DNA from: Adiantum capillus-veneris
Taxonomy: Eukaryota > Streptophyta > Polypodiopsida > Polypodiales > Pteridaceae
DNA: 60,000 nt
Direction of reading: 5' to 3'
NCBI GenBank assembly: GCA_014529385.2
Contig: CM043955.1
Location: 136,970,108 to 137,030,107, forward strand
In this document: in pieces, positions 1 to 11,287 of the stretch
How the letters are laid out: each line of letters opens with the position of its first letter
Position numbering within the stretch: position 1 is the stretch's first letter
Notes under the pieces: generated by a model
Databases searched by the model: none
Told to the model about the DNA's origin: nothing
Seen by the model: only the letters and a program-made list of their open reading frames with translations
Program-made: the position numbers and the translations under genes

Positions 1-969
1 GCATGTGTGTATGTGTGTGAATGTTAAAAAAGTACAAGAAAGTGAAGAAACAAAAAGAAGATGCAAGACTAACGGCTAGCCATCATAATCAACAAGTAAA
101 CTTAAAGTTAAAAACAAATTCTTTTGAAAAACCATCATAACCGTTAATTGCATCAACATTTTAAGCCTACTGCTTGAAGTAAAACAAAAATAAAAGACAA
201 ATATATGCTTTCATTGAAATAAACATGTTTACCTATGAAGATCTCTCTCCCTGAGAGACATCCTCATGATCATATGTGTTTTCCTCTGTGTTCACTTTTT
301 TGTCCTCTACGTTCCAACACTTCCTCTGTATTTTGCTCTATGTTTTCCGTTGCAATGCCCTCTGCATTTTCTATGGCTGGGAGATTGTAGCCCTCGTAGA
401 ATTGTGGACTTCATAGGGCTACCTCAATGACATACCACCACTTTGAATGCAAAGTCTTGGAATAGAGAATCACGTGAAAAGAGAAATGATGTTTGATGAA
501 ATAATGTGTAAAATTCCTAGAACTATATGTAGTAAGATACAACAACATACTTGTTTGCAATGTAAGGGTAGAACAAATGTGTCTCAAAGAACGGCCTATA
601 TTTTCTTTGAGTCCACCTCAAGAAAGCTCGACTATCTTCTACACATATTAGTAGTATGGCCCTCCATGTTCACCTTAAACCATTGCACATAAAAAAATCT
701 TTACTTCAAACCCTCTGTAATCCACCCTCAATTCCAAATATAAGATTTTTGCCACCACTAATCTACATTTGATCCTCGTCATCGATTGGATCGCTCAAAT
801 TTTTCCGTGACCCCACAACATGCATCACTTTCTGTCAACTCCCTCTACCCTAAATTAGCAACCTTTACACCAAGCTACCATGTATGACTTGTACTATGAC
901 AAACCACGAAATTGAGTGCAACTAATAAAACCACACCAAATGGGCATAAGAATCAAAGATTCGAGATTT
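1..969. other. No gene recognised; low-complexity flank of an RT remnant
   Basis: I see no coding region I can name in this stretch. An 81-codon frame on the plus strand at 447-692 has no recognisable motif. On the minus strand this is where the RNase H part of the neighbouring Ty3 RT remnant would lie, but I could not align it, so it is either too decayed or lost. Confidence 0.4.
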
Positions 970-1346
970 ACCTTAGGGTATCTCCCAAGAACCTTGGATT
1001 GAAAGTGCCTGAAAAGTTTGTTATGCTTCAAAATTACACACACACTTATCTTTCCCAATCAAACTTTTTAAAGGAGACGTAATGTTGGAGTAGTATTTCA
1101 TAAAGATCCAATAAAAATTCGCAGAACCCAAAGTTGTACTGAACACCTCATATAGTTGTGGGAGTTGCCAACTAGAGAATGTTCTTAATCTTCTTTGGAT
1201 CCATTGAAATTCCATTCTCAAAGACGATAAAGTCCAAGAACTCCACATCTGTTGAGTGAAAAAAACATTTCTCAAATTTTGTATACAAGAGTGTCTCTCA
1301 TAATTTTTTAAGGAAAATATGAACATGATGCTTGTATTCTACTTGA
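970..1346 (-). pseudogene. Ty3-type RT remnant, thumb/connection segment
   Basis: On the minus strand this reads as the part of a Ty3-type reverse transcriptase that follows the catalytic palm. Visible motifs are a KFEKCFF stretch, then FLGFIV-like, GISMDPKKIKNIL, a leucine-rich connection and LGSANFYWIFMKYYS, ending with SPLKSLIGK. These match the order seen in plant chromovirus-type RTs. The reading needs frame changes near 1,150-1,190 and near 1,300, so it is a dead copy. It continues the palm segment at 2,035-2,335, from which it is separated by an inserted block. The element's gag, protease and integrase are not adjacent. It is likely a chromovirus rather than the lineage of the main element, because of the HSTDVEFLG and MDP wording, but this is only a judgement by eye. 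Confidence 0.75.
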
Positions 1347-1491
1347 ATAAAATTAAAAGGTATTTCTAATTCAAAGATTTCCTCAATAACAACAAAAATG
1401 ATGTGTTAGTCTATAGCACGCAACAACAGGCAATGACGAAACACGTAGATTTGCAGCAGTTTTAGCTGGATGTGAGAAGGACGGATACAAC

Positions 1492-1494
<3 letters not shown>

Positions 1495-1541
<47 letters not shown>
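1495..1541. repeat. (GA)23 microsatellite
   Basis: An uninterrupted GA dinucleotide tract of about 47 bp at the edge of the first ~210-bp direct repeat copy. Confidence 0.98.
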
Positions 1542-1542
<1 letters not shown>

Positions 1543-2029
1543 AAGGACATTTTAAAGAGAAAAAAACTCTAAAGGGAAAATAAAGGAGAAGAGAAACACA
1601 AATATACAATGTGAAGTCTACCACCTCTTTATATGGACACAAAAGGTCTTTTGATTTTCCACCTTCATCTGTCTTTTCATTTCCTAAACTCATCCTTCAG
1701 TTATGCACTTATTATATTTTGAAAGACTTTTTATTTTTCCGAGATTGGGGAGACCTAATGATTTATATGGATTTCCTAATGGATTCAAAATATATATATT
1801 CACTACCTGCATAGTGTAAGGACACACTAAAGAGAAGAAAACGGTGAAGGAAAAATAAAACCGAAGAAGAACACAAATGTACAAATGTGCACTCCGCCAC
1901 CTCTTTATATGGACACAAAAGGTCTTTTGACTTTCCACCTTCATGTGTCTATTCATTCCTAAACTCACCCTTCACTTATTCATTTAAGTTGTTTTGAAAG
2001 GATTTTTATTTTTTCGAGATTGGGGGGCT
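1542..2029. repeat. Two direct copies of a ~210-bp unit
   Basis: Copy 1 spans about 1,542-1,753 and copy 2 about 1,818-2,029. Both begin with AAGGACA, share the block CCACCTCTTTATATGGACAC in the middle and end in a CGAGATTGGGG run. They differ by scattered substitutions and small indels. The 64 bp between them (1,754-1,817) is AT-rich. The arrangement could be a tandem duplication with period ~276 bp or the two terminal repeats of a tiny element; the second copy ends just before the target-site duplication. Confidence 0.85.
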
Positions 2030-2034
2030 CTAAT

Positions 2035-2335
2035 AGTATTCTTCTTGATTGTTTGAAAATATCAAAATATCATCTAGGTATATTTCCACAATATCATCTA
2101 GATACTCACAAAAAATATCATTCATCAAGGGATGAAAGACTGCTGGAGCATTTGTAACTCCAAATGGCATGACAACATACAAAAAGTGGCCATACCTGGT
2201 TCAAAAGGATGTCTTCCATTCATCTCCTTCCTTTATTCTTACAAGGGTATAAGCACCACAAAGATGCCAACAATGTCACAGGGACTTGATCTGGACTGCT
2301 CATGCCAAACTAGGGCATCGTGTATATTTTCAAGA
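2035..2335 (-). pseudogene. Ty3-type RT remnant, palm segment with YLDD
   Basis: On the minus strand this encodes the central palm of a Ty3-type RT. In order I can read GAYTLVRIKEGDEWKTSF, a stop (TGA), [19 protein letters not shown], then a helix with HPLMNDIF and [13 protein letters not shown], where YLDD is the metal-binding catalytic box. The stop lies where most relatives have an arginine, so a CGA to TGA change would explain it. Upstream finger motifs are not readable beyond about 2,335. The frame ends at the insertion at 2,036-2,048 and resumes at about 1,346. It is non-functional. Its strand is opposite to the gag-protease remnant that begins at about 2,430, so the two are probably from different insertions. 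Confidence 0.85.
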
Positions 2336-2429
2336 TAAAAGAGAAGGGTTTAGTAGAGCTTTTGACTCACCTCTTTAGGGATCGTTATAACAAAAAAATT
2401 GTTATGATGACCCCAAATGAGATTGAATA

Positions 2430-5400
2430 GACCAGATACCAGGGACATTCAATCCGAGAAGTCATTACGAGGGCAATACATGAAACTGAACAAAACATGG
2501 GGCCAAATGAAGGAGTCTATTATAGAATGGCCAATCAGAGAGGAAGCACCGCTAGAGGCAGCCACCTCAATGATGGAAACAGGGGTAGAGATACAAAAAT
2601 CACCTTTAAAATGGAAAGAATGAGTGACAGTAGGACAAGAAGAGGTCCACGCGGGTCACACCTACAAAGCAACTGATTTGAAGGCCTAATGGGAGAAACA
2701 CCAGTCAGAAGAGTGGGTGCAAAACACAATTGTAGAGTCAGACCGGTAGATTTCCAAAAATGGGTCAAAAAACACAGTAGGTCAAGGGATCCGTGTGACC
2801 ACTTAGCAAGCTTCATACAAATTTTGAGAGCTGAATGTTCTGAGAGCTAAACACATAACACACTTTCACACACAGTTTGAGGGATTCGGAATGACCTTAG
2901 AAGGCAAATCTCTAACTTGGTTCCAGACCATACCTCCTGGATCAATAACCAATCTACTAACTTTGGCGATGAGATTTGTTGTTGCTTGCTTGAAATGGGA
3001 ATCAAGCACAACATTGTGGCACAAATCTACAAGTTCAAACAAAAACAAGGAGAAACAGTAAGAGATTGTGTGAGTCAAATGAAGCAATACATTGATAGAT
3101 GTCTAGAGTTGGAAATTCCAACTGAGGAGAGACTTGTTTCATTGTTCCTGGAAGGATTACTTAACAAGGAGTTGCATGCTATTTTGTATAGCAAAAAACA
3201 CACCACTTGGGAAGCATGCACCCTGGACGCAATTGATTTAAGAGACAATTTTCAACGACGAAAGCAATGTTAAGGATGCATAGAGTGAGCGACCCAAATC
3301 TAATGTGCCAACACAAGTAGGACCAACTGTGGAAACTCCTGTTGATGATATAGAAGACATGCTTAAGCACATGAACAACATGGTGACTAACATGCAAATG
3401 ATGCCTATGAGAGGACCATGAAAAGGTCCACCACAGGGACAACCTATGGGACAACACAAACCATTGAAATGGTGTGCCATTTAAATAAAATAGACAAACC
3501 ATGAGATGAACGAGTGCTATTATAGGCCCAAAATGTCCAGTACGTTCCAATGAGACCATAAGGACAACCCATGTATAGATATCCACCAAACGTGGTACCA
3601 ATTTAGAGACCACCTATGAATATAGAGAGACCACAACAAGTATTAGGCCAGTAGCCACCACTACCAGGAATAATGCTGTACTAGTCAAGTACATGTTTCT
3701 TGAGGGGCAGGTGGATGAACAGGCTCTAGTACCCATTACATCTTACTCTGAAATGAGTTCCGTAGCAATGGGGGTAGAGGAAGAGTAGTAAAATCAGTCA
3801 ACTCCTGTCGCAGTAGAGCAAATGTATCAAGCACCTCCGGATGTAGCACCAATTTACTTCATTGCAAACCATGGGGCTAGACCATCCATGATGAGATCAA
3901 TGCCTAAAACGAAAACTAGTAATTGCCATAATTGCGGAGCAGATGACCATTGAAAAAATGATTGTCTTGAACCATATAAGAATGCAAGACCTATAGAGGC
4001 ATATTCTTGAGCGTGTGGTCGCAAGGGTGGACATTTTCTTGAAGAATTTCCTAGGAATCCATTAAAGAAAGGGAGAACCGTCATAAACATATTTCGAGTT
4101 GTGCCGAGCAGCTCCTTAGAAGGCGAACCCATAGTTCCAGTTGAGGAGTGCTTGGGACACAGGCTAAGGGGAAAAAAAATGCAAGTGGATCAGACATACC
4201 CATCAAATCATCAAAAGACTCCAGAAAAGAACGACGCAAACGATATGAACTCAAGAGACAAAAACAACAAAGGGAGGTTGAAGAGAAAGTGCTAAAGAAG
4301 GTAGAGAAAAATATGCGGACGCTATCATCGGATTTCAAAAAATCAAAACCAAATTCAGCAAGATTTGTACTTGTGGACAAAATCTACGAACCAATCAATG
4401 CAACCTTGGAATCCTTCCAAGCTAGATTGAAAGTAGGTCGAACATTGGAAATCAAATGGAAGAACTATCAAGCACCTGATATGGAAGCTGCTAAATAAGA
4501 GGCGTACAAATACTTAGTGCAAATTATGCAATCCATGCTGGAGAAATAGAAACCTCATTGGAAAATCATAGGAAAATCGGTAGAAACCGTGACAAAAATC
4601 GACAAAGAAAAAGTGCAAGGGGACGAAGAGTTGAAGAAAACTCTAGTGGACATTGATGCGCCTTCATCTAAACTGATAGTTCCTTATAGTGAAGAGGGAT
4701 GGGATGGAGTGCCCATAGTCGAGGAAGATTGGCCAAACCACCTGTGGGAACGAGTTAGGGAAGCAAAAGATGGGAGTCTAACTCTGAAATCGACCCCTAT
4801 TTTGAAGAAGTATGGCTAGATAGACCACCCATGGAATTAGATGAACAATCTTTGTATGGAGATTGGGGATCAGAGCAGTCAGGCTTATCAAAAGTGGGAA
4901 CAGTGCGAACACTACCTTCATACTACCTAGGTGAAAATAAAGGGAAATCATTGGTCTGCAAAACGACAAAACTAAATAGACCAAACCAAATTTTGGATGT
5001 GGTGAATTTTCAATCCATTACGTCAACTCCAATCCAATGCACAATCACATTGGGTGAGTTGCTTAAGATACGACCACACCTATAAGGAGATTTGCAATCT
5101 ACTATGGAAAAGATTGTCTTAAAGAGGATAACCCAAGAAAACTTGATGGATTTGCAGAACAAGCAGACACATGCTAAAAATTTCAACTTTGTGCCTATGA
5201 ACAAAGTAGGACACTACTGTGAAGGAAATGAAGGAAACACGACCCTTCTAATACAATACAATGACGTAACAACCATGGCTATTTTGGACAGTGGGGCAGG
5301 CATACCCATAGCAACAAAAGCTGTCTAGGAAGCCTGAGGAAAGCCAGCCACCATTAGACAAACACATATGAAACTACAACTAGTAGATGGACACATAGAG

Positions 5401-5465
5401 AAACAGATGGGCTTACTAGAAAATGTGACAGTCAGTTCTTATGGATTTGACTACCAAGACTACGT
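2430..5465 (+). pseudogene. Ty3 gag-protease remnant (relative of the main element)
   Basis: Plus-strand remnant of gag and protease, broken by many stops and several frameshifts. The capsid part (about 2,740-3,273) carries a FHTQFEGFGMTLEG motif followed by LTWFQ, then GIKHNIVAQIYKFKQKQGE and a RLVSLFLEGL block, matching the main element's gag in order. A zinc knuckle of the CX2CX4HX4C type lies at about 3,913-3,955 (CHNCGADDH then NDC), with a stop inside it. A lysine-rich linker (4,148-4,500) is followed by an acidic block containing WPNHLWERV. The protease region has CTITLGELLK, GHYCEGNEGNTTLL and the active-site AILDSGAG at about 5,278-5,301. The reading ends at about 5,465 where simple repeats begin; RT and integrase are missing. 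Confidence 0.85.
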
Positions 5466-5517
5466 GTGCAATGATTTGGGTGCATTTTTGTGTTTGTATG
5501 AGTGTACATGAGAGAGG

Positions 5518-5520
<3 letters not shown>

Positions 5521-5567
<47 letters not shown>

Positions 5568-5635
5568 AAATGTTGGATGTTTGATTGAGGTGTGTTCGCC
5601 AAGAGATAAATTCAATGTGTGTGTGTGTGTGTGTC

Positions 5636-5727
<92 letters not shown>

Positions 5728-5919
5728 AGATTGTTTAAACATTGTGGTAAACTACCCCAAGAGACCTTGGAGACCTATCCGATGAGGAGAGGTGAACTCA
5801 AGACAGGTTATTCGACGTGGAAATGGCATAACCAATCTACCACACTTGGGTCATAGAAAGATTGTACCATTTTTCTCTTTTTTAAAACACACATACAACC
5901 ACTGGGAAAGCACACACAC

Positions 5920-5988
<69 letters not shown>
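5521..5988. repeat. Compound microsatellite block: (GA)n, (TG)n, (GA)n, (GAA)n, (GA)n
   Basis: Three long GA tracts lie at 5,521-5,562, 5,639-5,694 and 5,924-5,988. A (TG)n tract lies at 5,616-5,634, and a GAA/AGG-rich stretch at 5,694-5,730. Between the last two GA tracts is ~190 bp of unique sequence. The block begins exactly where the gag-protease remnant stops being readable. Confidence 0.97.
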
Positions 5989-5991
<3 letters not shown>

Positions 5992-6500
5992 TTTTGGAAT
6001 CTACTTGGCGGATTCCAAACAAGCGCTCACCGAAAAATCCTTGCCAAATAATTACGTCCCTCAAGAACCTCCAAATTCTCTTCATTGATCAAGACATGGC
6101 TACATATATCATTATAGATGCAATCATGAGAGTCCTTATGGATAGATTCCTCATAACAAGGTCCAGAACATGCTCAATAGCATCGCTACTCTAGATAATA
6201 GACTCAACCATAACATTCATATGAGAAACCTCTTTATTGGGATCACCCACTTGCATGGAGATAACCTCCTTGACCTAAAAGTTATTCTCCACTACTTCAA
6301 ATGAAGGAGATATATACTCAACATCCACTTTAGCATCATATACATGCTCCTCTTCCACTTTATACACATTGAGCACATCAATGATGATATCTACATTTTG
6401 ATTCTCATTATTTTCATTCTTTAAGACTACAATAATTGCATTTCCATCCTTTCTATTCAAATCAACCATGCTAGATTCATTATCTTTCACATGTTATCAC
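5989..6500 (-). pseudogene. Unrecognised degenerate reading frame
   Basis: On the minus strand a frame of about 165 codons can be followed from 6,490 to 5,995 with three stops. The first 71 codons are asparagine-, aspartate- and valine-rich; the rest contains a hydrophobic stretch near the end. I do not recognise a domain. It may be part of a decayed mobile element or chance. Confidence 0.2.
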
Positions 6501-7435
6501 CATTAAGTGGCATAAACAACAAGGAGGGCAAGATGTGAGCATTCTTCTTGGCCCTTGTTTCTCCGTATTACACACTTCTATCGATTTTCAAAGAGGACCA
6601 TCATCATTGAGATATCAATAACATGTATTGACCGCATCTGCATTCCAAGCAATGATTTACACTTGGCTTTACATTTCCTTGCAACCCAAGATGCCTTTGC
6701 CTAGCTAGCTTCCATTTCTTATGCTTTGCAACCTCAAATCAGCCCTCAAGCTTTGCATAAACATATACTTCTTAAGTATATCACAACCCAAAGCAACACA
6801 CCACCTATTCCACAAATTATTAAACTACTTCACAAAGGTAATGACCCTCCAATCATGACCTTGTACAAGTCCTTCAATTGGTCCTCTAGCAACACATCAC
6901 CTATTCCACAAACTATTAAAATACTTCACAAAGGTAATTACCCTCTAGTCATGACCTTGTACAAGTCCTTCAACTGGTCCTCTATCAAGAAAAGGAGTCT
7001 TACCATATCTCGAGCTATATTTCTTGAGTGAATACAAATCTGAGCAAATAATTAAGAGAGCACATGGTTGTACTACAAATCCATCGCCATCCTTTGAGTC
7101 ATCTCCTTTTGGCTATTTAGTCCCAAGACAAACTTATCCACATCTTCCTTGAGGACTTCCATGGTGCTGAGGAAGCTAATAAGGTCTAGTCGTTGCACTA
7201 TCCATAGTTGATGGTTGATTAATCAGGATTATTGAGGTTGTTAGAGACTCTAGAGCTCCTGCCAAGCGTCTCTAAAAAATTGTCCAAAAATCATTCATTT
7301 GACTATCCCTATAATTAGCATTTCAACATGCTTACAAAAAATTGCTCCTAAGCGGGTAAGAATTGTAGGTTGCCTAAGAGCATTTCAAATTTTGGCAAAA
7401 CGCTGCAGGCCAGAAAAAAGTTAGTAACTTAGCAA
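6501..7435. other. No gene recognised; contains a 96-bp tandem duplication
   Basis: No coding region can be supported. A 101-codon plus-strand frame at 6,726-7,031 consists largely of the two tandem copies at 6,792-6,983 and their antisense frames also stay partly open, so its length is explained by the repeat. Confidence 0.4.
6792..6983. repeat. Tandem duplication, two 96-bp units
   Basis: Units 6,792-6,887 and 6,888-6,983 both begin AGCAACACA and end at GGTCCTCTA, with about nine differences. The period is 32 codons, so any frame crossing it is preserved. Confidence 0.95.
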
Positions 7436-7600
7436 AGCCAATATCACGTGGCAATTGATGTTGCAAGTCGAGAGCTCCCTCTGGAATTGCCTGCACCCAC
7501 TTGATCTGAGAACAAAAAAGCCAATGTCACATAGCAATTGATGTCGTAAATAGCCTTCTCCTTGGAGTCGCAAGCACCCACTTGCTCGTGTGCTCAGTGA
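7436..7600. repeat. Degenerate two-copy repeat, ~82-bp period
   Basis: AGCCAATATCACGTGGCAAT at 7,436 recurs as AGCCAATGTCACATAGCAAT at 7,518, each followed by TGATGT and, later, by a CACCCACTTG block. Similarity is weaker than in the 96-bp duplication. Confidence 0.7.
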
Positions 7601-10600
7601 GTTGGGCTCGGGGTGTTGGGAGGAGGGGGACACATTTTTAAAATGCCATGTGGACTTCTACACTTTTTGGGATTTAGGCCCTTGTCAGACGCGAGTGTTG
7701 GACACGGCCCAAAACCCCTCTTTTAGATGCAGTGGTTGTCACACACAACAATTTTGAGAATATATTTATCATAATTTGTAGCTTGGGCAACAAATGGCCA
7801 AGCTGGTTCTAGCTCTGCTATGTTCAGTGAATGGCAAAGTTCACTACCTACTACATGTGCTCGCACGATACTTTTCCTTGTGTCCATTGTGAAATGGGGA
7901 TGATCGAGGGATGTAGGATGGTTCAAAGTTTGGACTGAGGACACGCAAATCAATTGATTGTTTTGTGCCAACTCAATAATTCACACGCTTAATCGATTAA
8001 ACGTGTGACACGGCCCTTATTCATACCCCGCTCGTTGCCTCTTCAACTACCGCACAACAGCGTGTGCTCATTCTAGAGGTTCACATTCAACTCCTGTGTC
8101 ACAAATCAAAAGTCATGCACATACCGCACACTGACGTGCAGTGATTCCAAAGGCACCGTAGTTGCACTTGTTGTTTAGCATGTTGGGAGAATGATGAGCG
8201 CATAATTGATGCTGCTATGAAACAGACAACAAACCTTCGCAAGTATCTATTATTGGTGAAAGCATTGATATTGTGGATTCTCTTGAGGCTTGCAGGACAA
8301 CATAGAAACCCTTATAAGATCTTTTACTTTCTTGTCAAGGACCAGAGGCCATGTGAATATACTGAAGAGACTGGCTTCCATCAATTGCAGGATCATAGAG
8401 CACTTTGAGTGGGGCAATGCAAACATATCTCTTCTTTGTTGCATCGCTGAACACCAGACTCTACTGCTGAGATGTGAGGATCTTCTCATACTCAGTCAAA
8501 CTCTAGCTTGTTTGTTTGAGTAACAAGAATGTTACAAATGCACGATCTAGAGTTGTGTTAAAGTTTCCTTCATTCCTGAAGAACCTTGTGATGAAGAGGA
8601 TCTCTTACTTTGTTCACAGTGTTGGCAACCAACTAGCATAGCCGCAGTTTTGTAAATCCCTTCAACATAGTAGACTTAGTCTCTTAAAATTCATTTGCAA
8701 GTGTTTAGGAAATCCATGAATGAGCCTGGGTATGTAGGATCCCAAGCCACTCCTTTCATGATTTGAACTAATCATCCATTGCAGATCGAATTTGTGGCCT
8801 CTTAAGTCAAACTCTTAGTCAGTAGCAATAGCCACAGGTAGCAGTATTCATTGCCTCTTCAACACACAAAATGTTTGCTTTTAGCTCACAATTCCTAACT
8901 GCTAGAGCTCGTTATGCATGGACCGTGACTCATGAGTTTCACTTTCATACATTTTGTTTCCCAGCGGGGATTCCAGGAATTAATTTGAAGGCTAATTTTG
9001 TTTGGGTGTGGCCAAGGTGGGCAATGACAATGCATTTATACAGCCCTAGTATCCATTGCCAGCCCTCTCTCGACCCAATGACATACCAATGCTTGCATGT
9101 TACAGAGATGGGGAGACTCAATGTGTCTCGTGCTTTTGCAACTAGAGTAACATGCATACAAGACAACAGATACATGACATGATTGTGGGTCCACTTGGTC
9201 CCAAGATAGGGGTTTGGATTATAGTGCAAGGATCACAACTATTGCCAAGTGATGGAGAACACTTGCAGAAAAATGGATTTGTCTTTCAATCAGGGTCCCA
9301 AGCAGCAAATTTGAGTATGGTTTGAGAGCAACAAATAGAGTTTCTAGTGCCCTTTGTCCTAAGTATAGGGATGGGAAGCTTCTTAAATGGAGGTCAAAGC
9401 TTACAAAGATTTTCAAACAAGGATCAATACGCAGAGCAACCTTGCAGCACAATTGGTGAAAGAGGTGATTTTTGTGTGCAATATAACACATATTTTCTAT
9501 GTCAGCACAAAGGGGTTGATGACAAAGGGGATCATGTACTTGATCAAAATCTTAGATTTCCCATGATGGATATGTGAGGACTTCCAAAAGAGCAAATCCA
9601 AGAAGCAAACAATGTTTAGATTATGTGTTAGACACCATTGCAACCATTTTTTGTTATCATTTAGATGTATAAGAAACTTTCATCCAAGGACTTTTTACCA
9701 TGGAGTTTTGAATCTTTTGGCTTTGCCTTGTAAGAAACACATTAATTTGCAAAGTATTCATTATATGGTTGAGTATATTTTCCTTTATTTAGATTTTATG
9801 AAACTTCCATCCTAGGACTATATAAGATGGAAAGTATTCAAAGTATTCAGTATATGAAACTTCCATCCTAGGACTATATAAGATGGAGTTTTGATTCTTT
9901 TGGCTTTGCCTCATAAGCAACACATTAACTTACAAAGTATTCAATATACGGTTGGCAAATTATTTTGGTAAACTATTGAAGATCAACAACAATGGGTTTG
10001 TTTGTTTTCATTTTATTAGAATTGATTCGCTCGATTTAGTGCTCGCTCAGAGATTGGGATTTCTCCAAGAAAATCATTTCTTAATGCATCATCACATGTG
10101 GAGGATGAAATCTGTTCAATCGACCTTCATACTCCTTGAGCCACTTTATCACATCCCCTTGCAAACAAAAGAATATTATTTTCAACATAACTACCGGATT
10201 TTTGCAAGCAAACAAGAGAACTGAATTCTCTCAGCAAATACATCAACATCTTCACCCACACAACCACACCTAGCTAATTTGGCATTGACAATACTTGAAA
10301 AGAGAGAGAAATAGAACAATTGACAACAATTGAGGACCGGATTTACATGGAGCCAGTCCCCCCTCCATAAAGGCTTTGTATTATAGCTTCTCCCATCAAA
10401 GGAGACTTTTGTACAATACAATTCTTGTGTTTCTTGACAAAACTCATTGGTGCAATGAAGATGGAAGCTTCATGCACCAAATTATGCTTGAAAATCACAC
10501 CTAGTGTCCCTAGCCTCAATCCCAAGACCTCACACACCTTCAAAAATGGTGAGAGCTAGCAGGGAATGAGGATAGATTGAGAGGAAGAAGAGGTATCTTA
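7601..10600. other. No gene recognised over ~3 kb
   Basis: Short frames occur on both strands (for example 8,217-8,523 plus and 8,945-9,229 minus), but none has a domain I can name and no two combine into a convincing spliced gene. The overlapping frames at 8,217-8,523 could be a decayed exon of a cellular gene, but that is speculation. A duplication lies at 9,671-9,960. Confidence 0.35.
9671..9960. repeat. Interleaved partial duplications
   Basis: The phrase GAAACTTCCATCCTAGGACT followed by ATATAAGATGG occurs at about 9,799 and 9,857, and in a variant form at 9,671. A longer block, GAGTTTTGA then TCTTTTGGCTTTGCC, then AACACATTAA and a CAAAGTATTCA run, occurs at about 9,705-9,770 and 9,886-9,955. 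This looks like a tandem duplication with later rearrangement. Confidence 0.85.
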
Positions 10601-10798
10601 CGAGAAAGAAGTATTCTCCTCACATAATTACTCTAATAGCATAGCTTAGCTTAGTAATTAGCATGGTAGAGGAGATGAGCATGCCATTGAAGCTTGTCTC
10701 TTGGTTGGATTTGCATTCCTTAGCCAAGAGTTGTTGGTGCAGGCCTCTACTTTTCACTGCTTGGAGAAGGAGATGGAGTTCTTCTTGCACACATGAGT

Positions 10799-10803
<5 letters not shown>

Positions 10804-10830
<27 letters not shown>

Positions 10831-10831
10831 T
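10804..10831. repeat. (GT)n microsatellite
   Basis: A run of about 14 GT units within the putative chromovirus LTR region. Confidence 0.97.
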
Positions 10832-11032
10832 AGCATTGTGTATGAGTAAAATGCAGCCCCTTCTCTCATCTTGGTCGACCCCTCTTGCTAAATGCTCATT
10901 CTGGCCTCCCATTGGCTCCTATAAAGCTTAGCCAATCACAAATTAGAAGCATAGTTGATAGCTTTTTGACAAGTGTCACCCTTTCCCCTTTTGTGAGAGC
11001 TTTAGTTATTTAATTAAATCATCTAAACTCTC

Positions 11033-11172
11033 ATTGGACCTTTTTTTCTTCTGGCCAATAAGAATCAGGCAAGCCATTGGGCTACTGGATGCTCATTGGA
11101 CCCCTTGGTAGACTGTCCAATAGTCTTCTAGGGAACTTAATTTCTATTGGTTCTTTTATCAATTCTCATTGG
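11033..11172 (-). promoter_or_regulatory. Cluster of CCAAT boxes in the putative LTR
   Basis: On the minus strand CCAAT occurs at 11,168-11,172, 11,146-11,150, 11,095-11,099, 11,076-11,080 and 11,033-11,037, and again at 10,911-10,915. Two more lie on the plus strand (11,054-11,058 and 11,117-11,121). Three of the minus-strand boxes share the longer form CCAATGAG. A TATA-like CTTTATAGG follows about 110 bp downstream. This suggests a U3 promoter, but there is no direct evidence of use. Confidence 0.5.
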
Positions 11173-11263
11173 TCCACCTCTATGGCCAGGGAGGTTGGGG
11201 GCAACTGGCCTAGGAGCTTGACATGTGTCCAGTATTCCTTTTGTATAAAGGGGGAGCCTTGGA

Positions 11264-11287
11264 GTGTGTGTGTGTGTGTGTGTGTGT
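11264..11287. repeat. (GT)n microsatellite
   Basis: About 12 GT units, just after a plus-strand TATAAAGGGGG string. Confidence 0.97.

Larger units (their letters stand above)
1334..2048. mobile_element. ~0.7-kb insertion interrupting the RT remnant
   Basis: The RT reading stops at a segment coding NNQEEY (about 2,036-2,060, minus strand) and resumes at QVEYKHHVHIF (about 1,320-1,346). Both junctions carry the same short sequence, GTATTCT(A/T)CTTGA, at 1,334-1,346 and 2,036-2,048, with one mismatch in 13 bases. That is the pattern of an insertion with a long target-site duplication. The ~690-bp insert holds a (GA)n tract and two ~210-bp direct copies. I see no terminal inverted repeats and no coding capacity, so the class is unknown; a non-autonomous LINE/SINE-like or Mutator-like insertion would fit the duplication length. 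Confidence 0.6.

Noticed and set aside
3179-3613. 144-codon minus-strand frame in the gag remnant
   Set aside because: Antisense to a gag region that aligns with the main element. Shadow frame.
5416-6088. Frames with long RE or SL repeats as proteins
   Set aside because: They are translations of (GA)n tracts and have no other supporting feature. The same holds for frames at 48,427-48,941 and 54,172-54,482.
8217-8523. Overlapping plus-strand frames as an exon of a cellular gene
   Set aside because: No domain recognised, no convincing splice sites or neighbouring exons, and the two frames are out of phase with each other.
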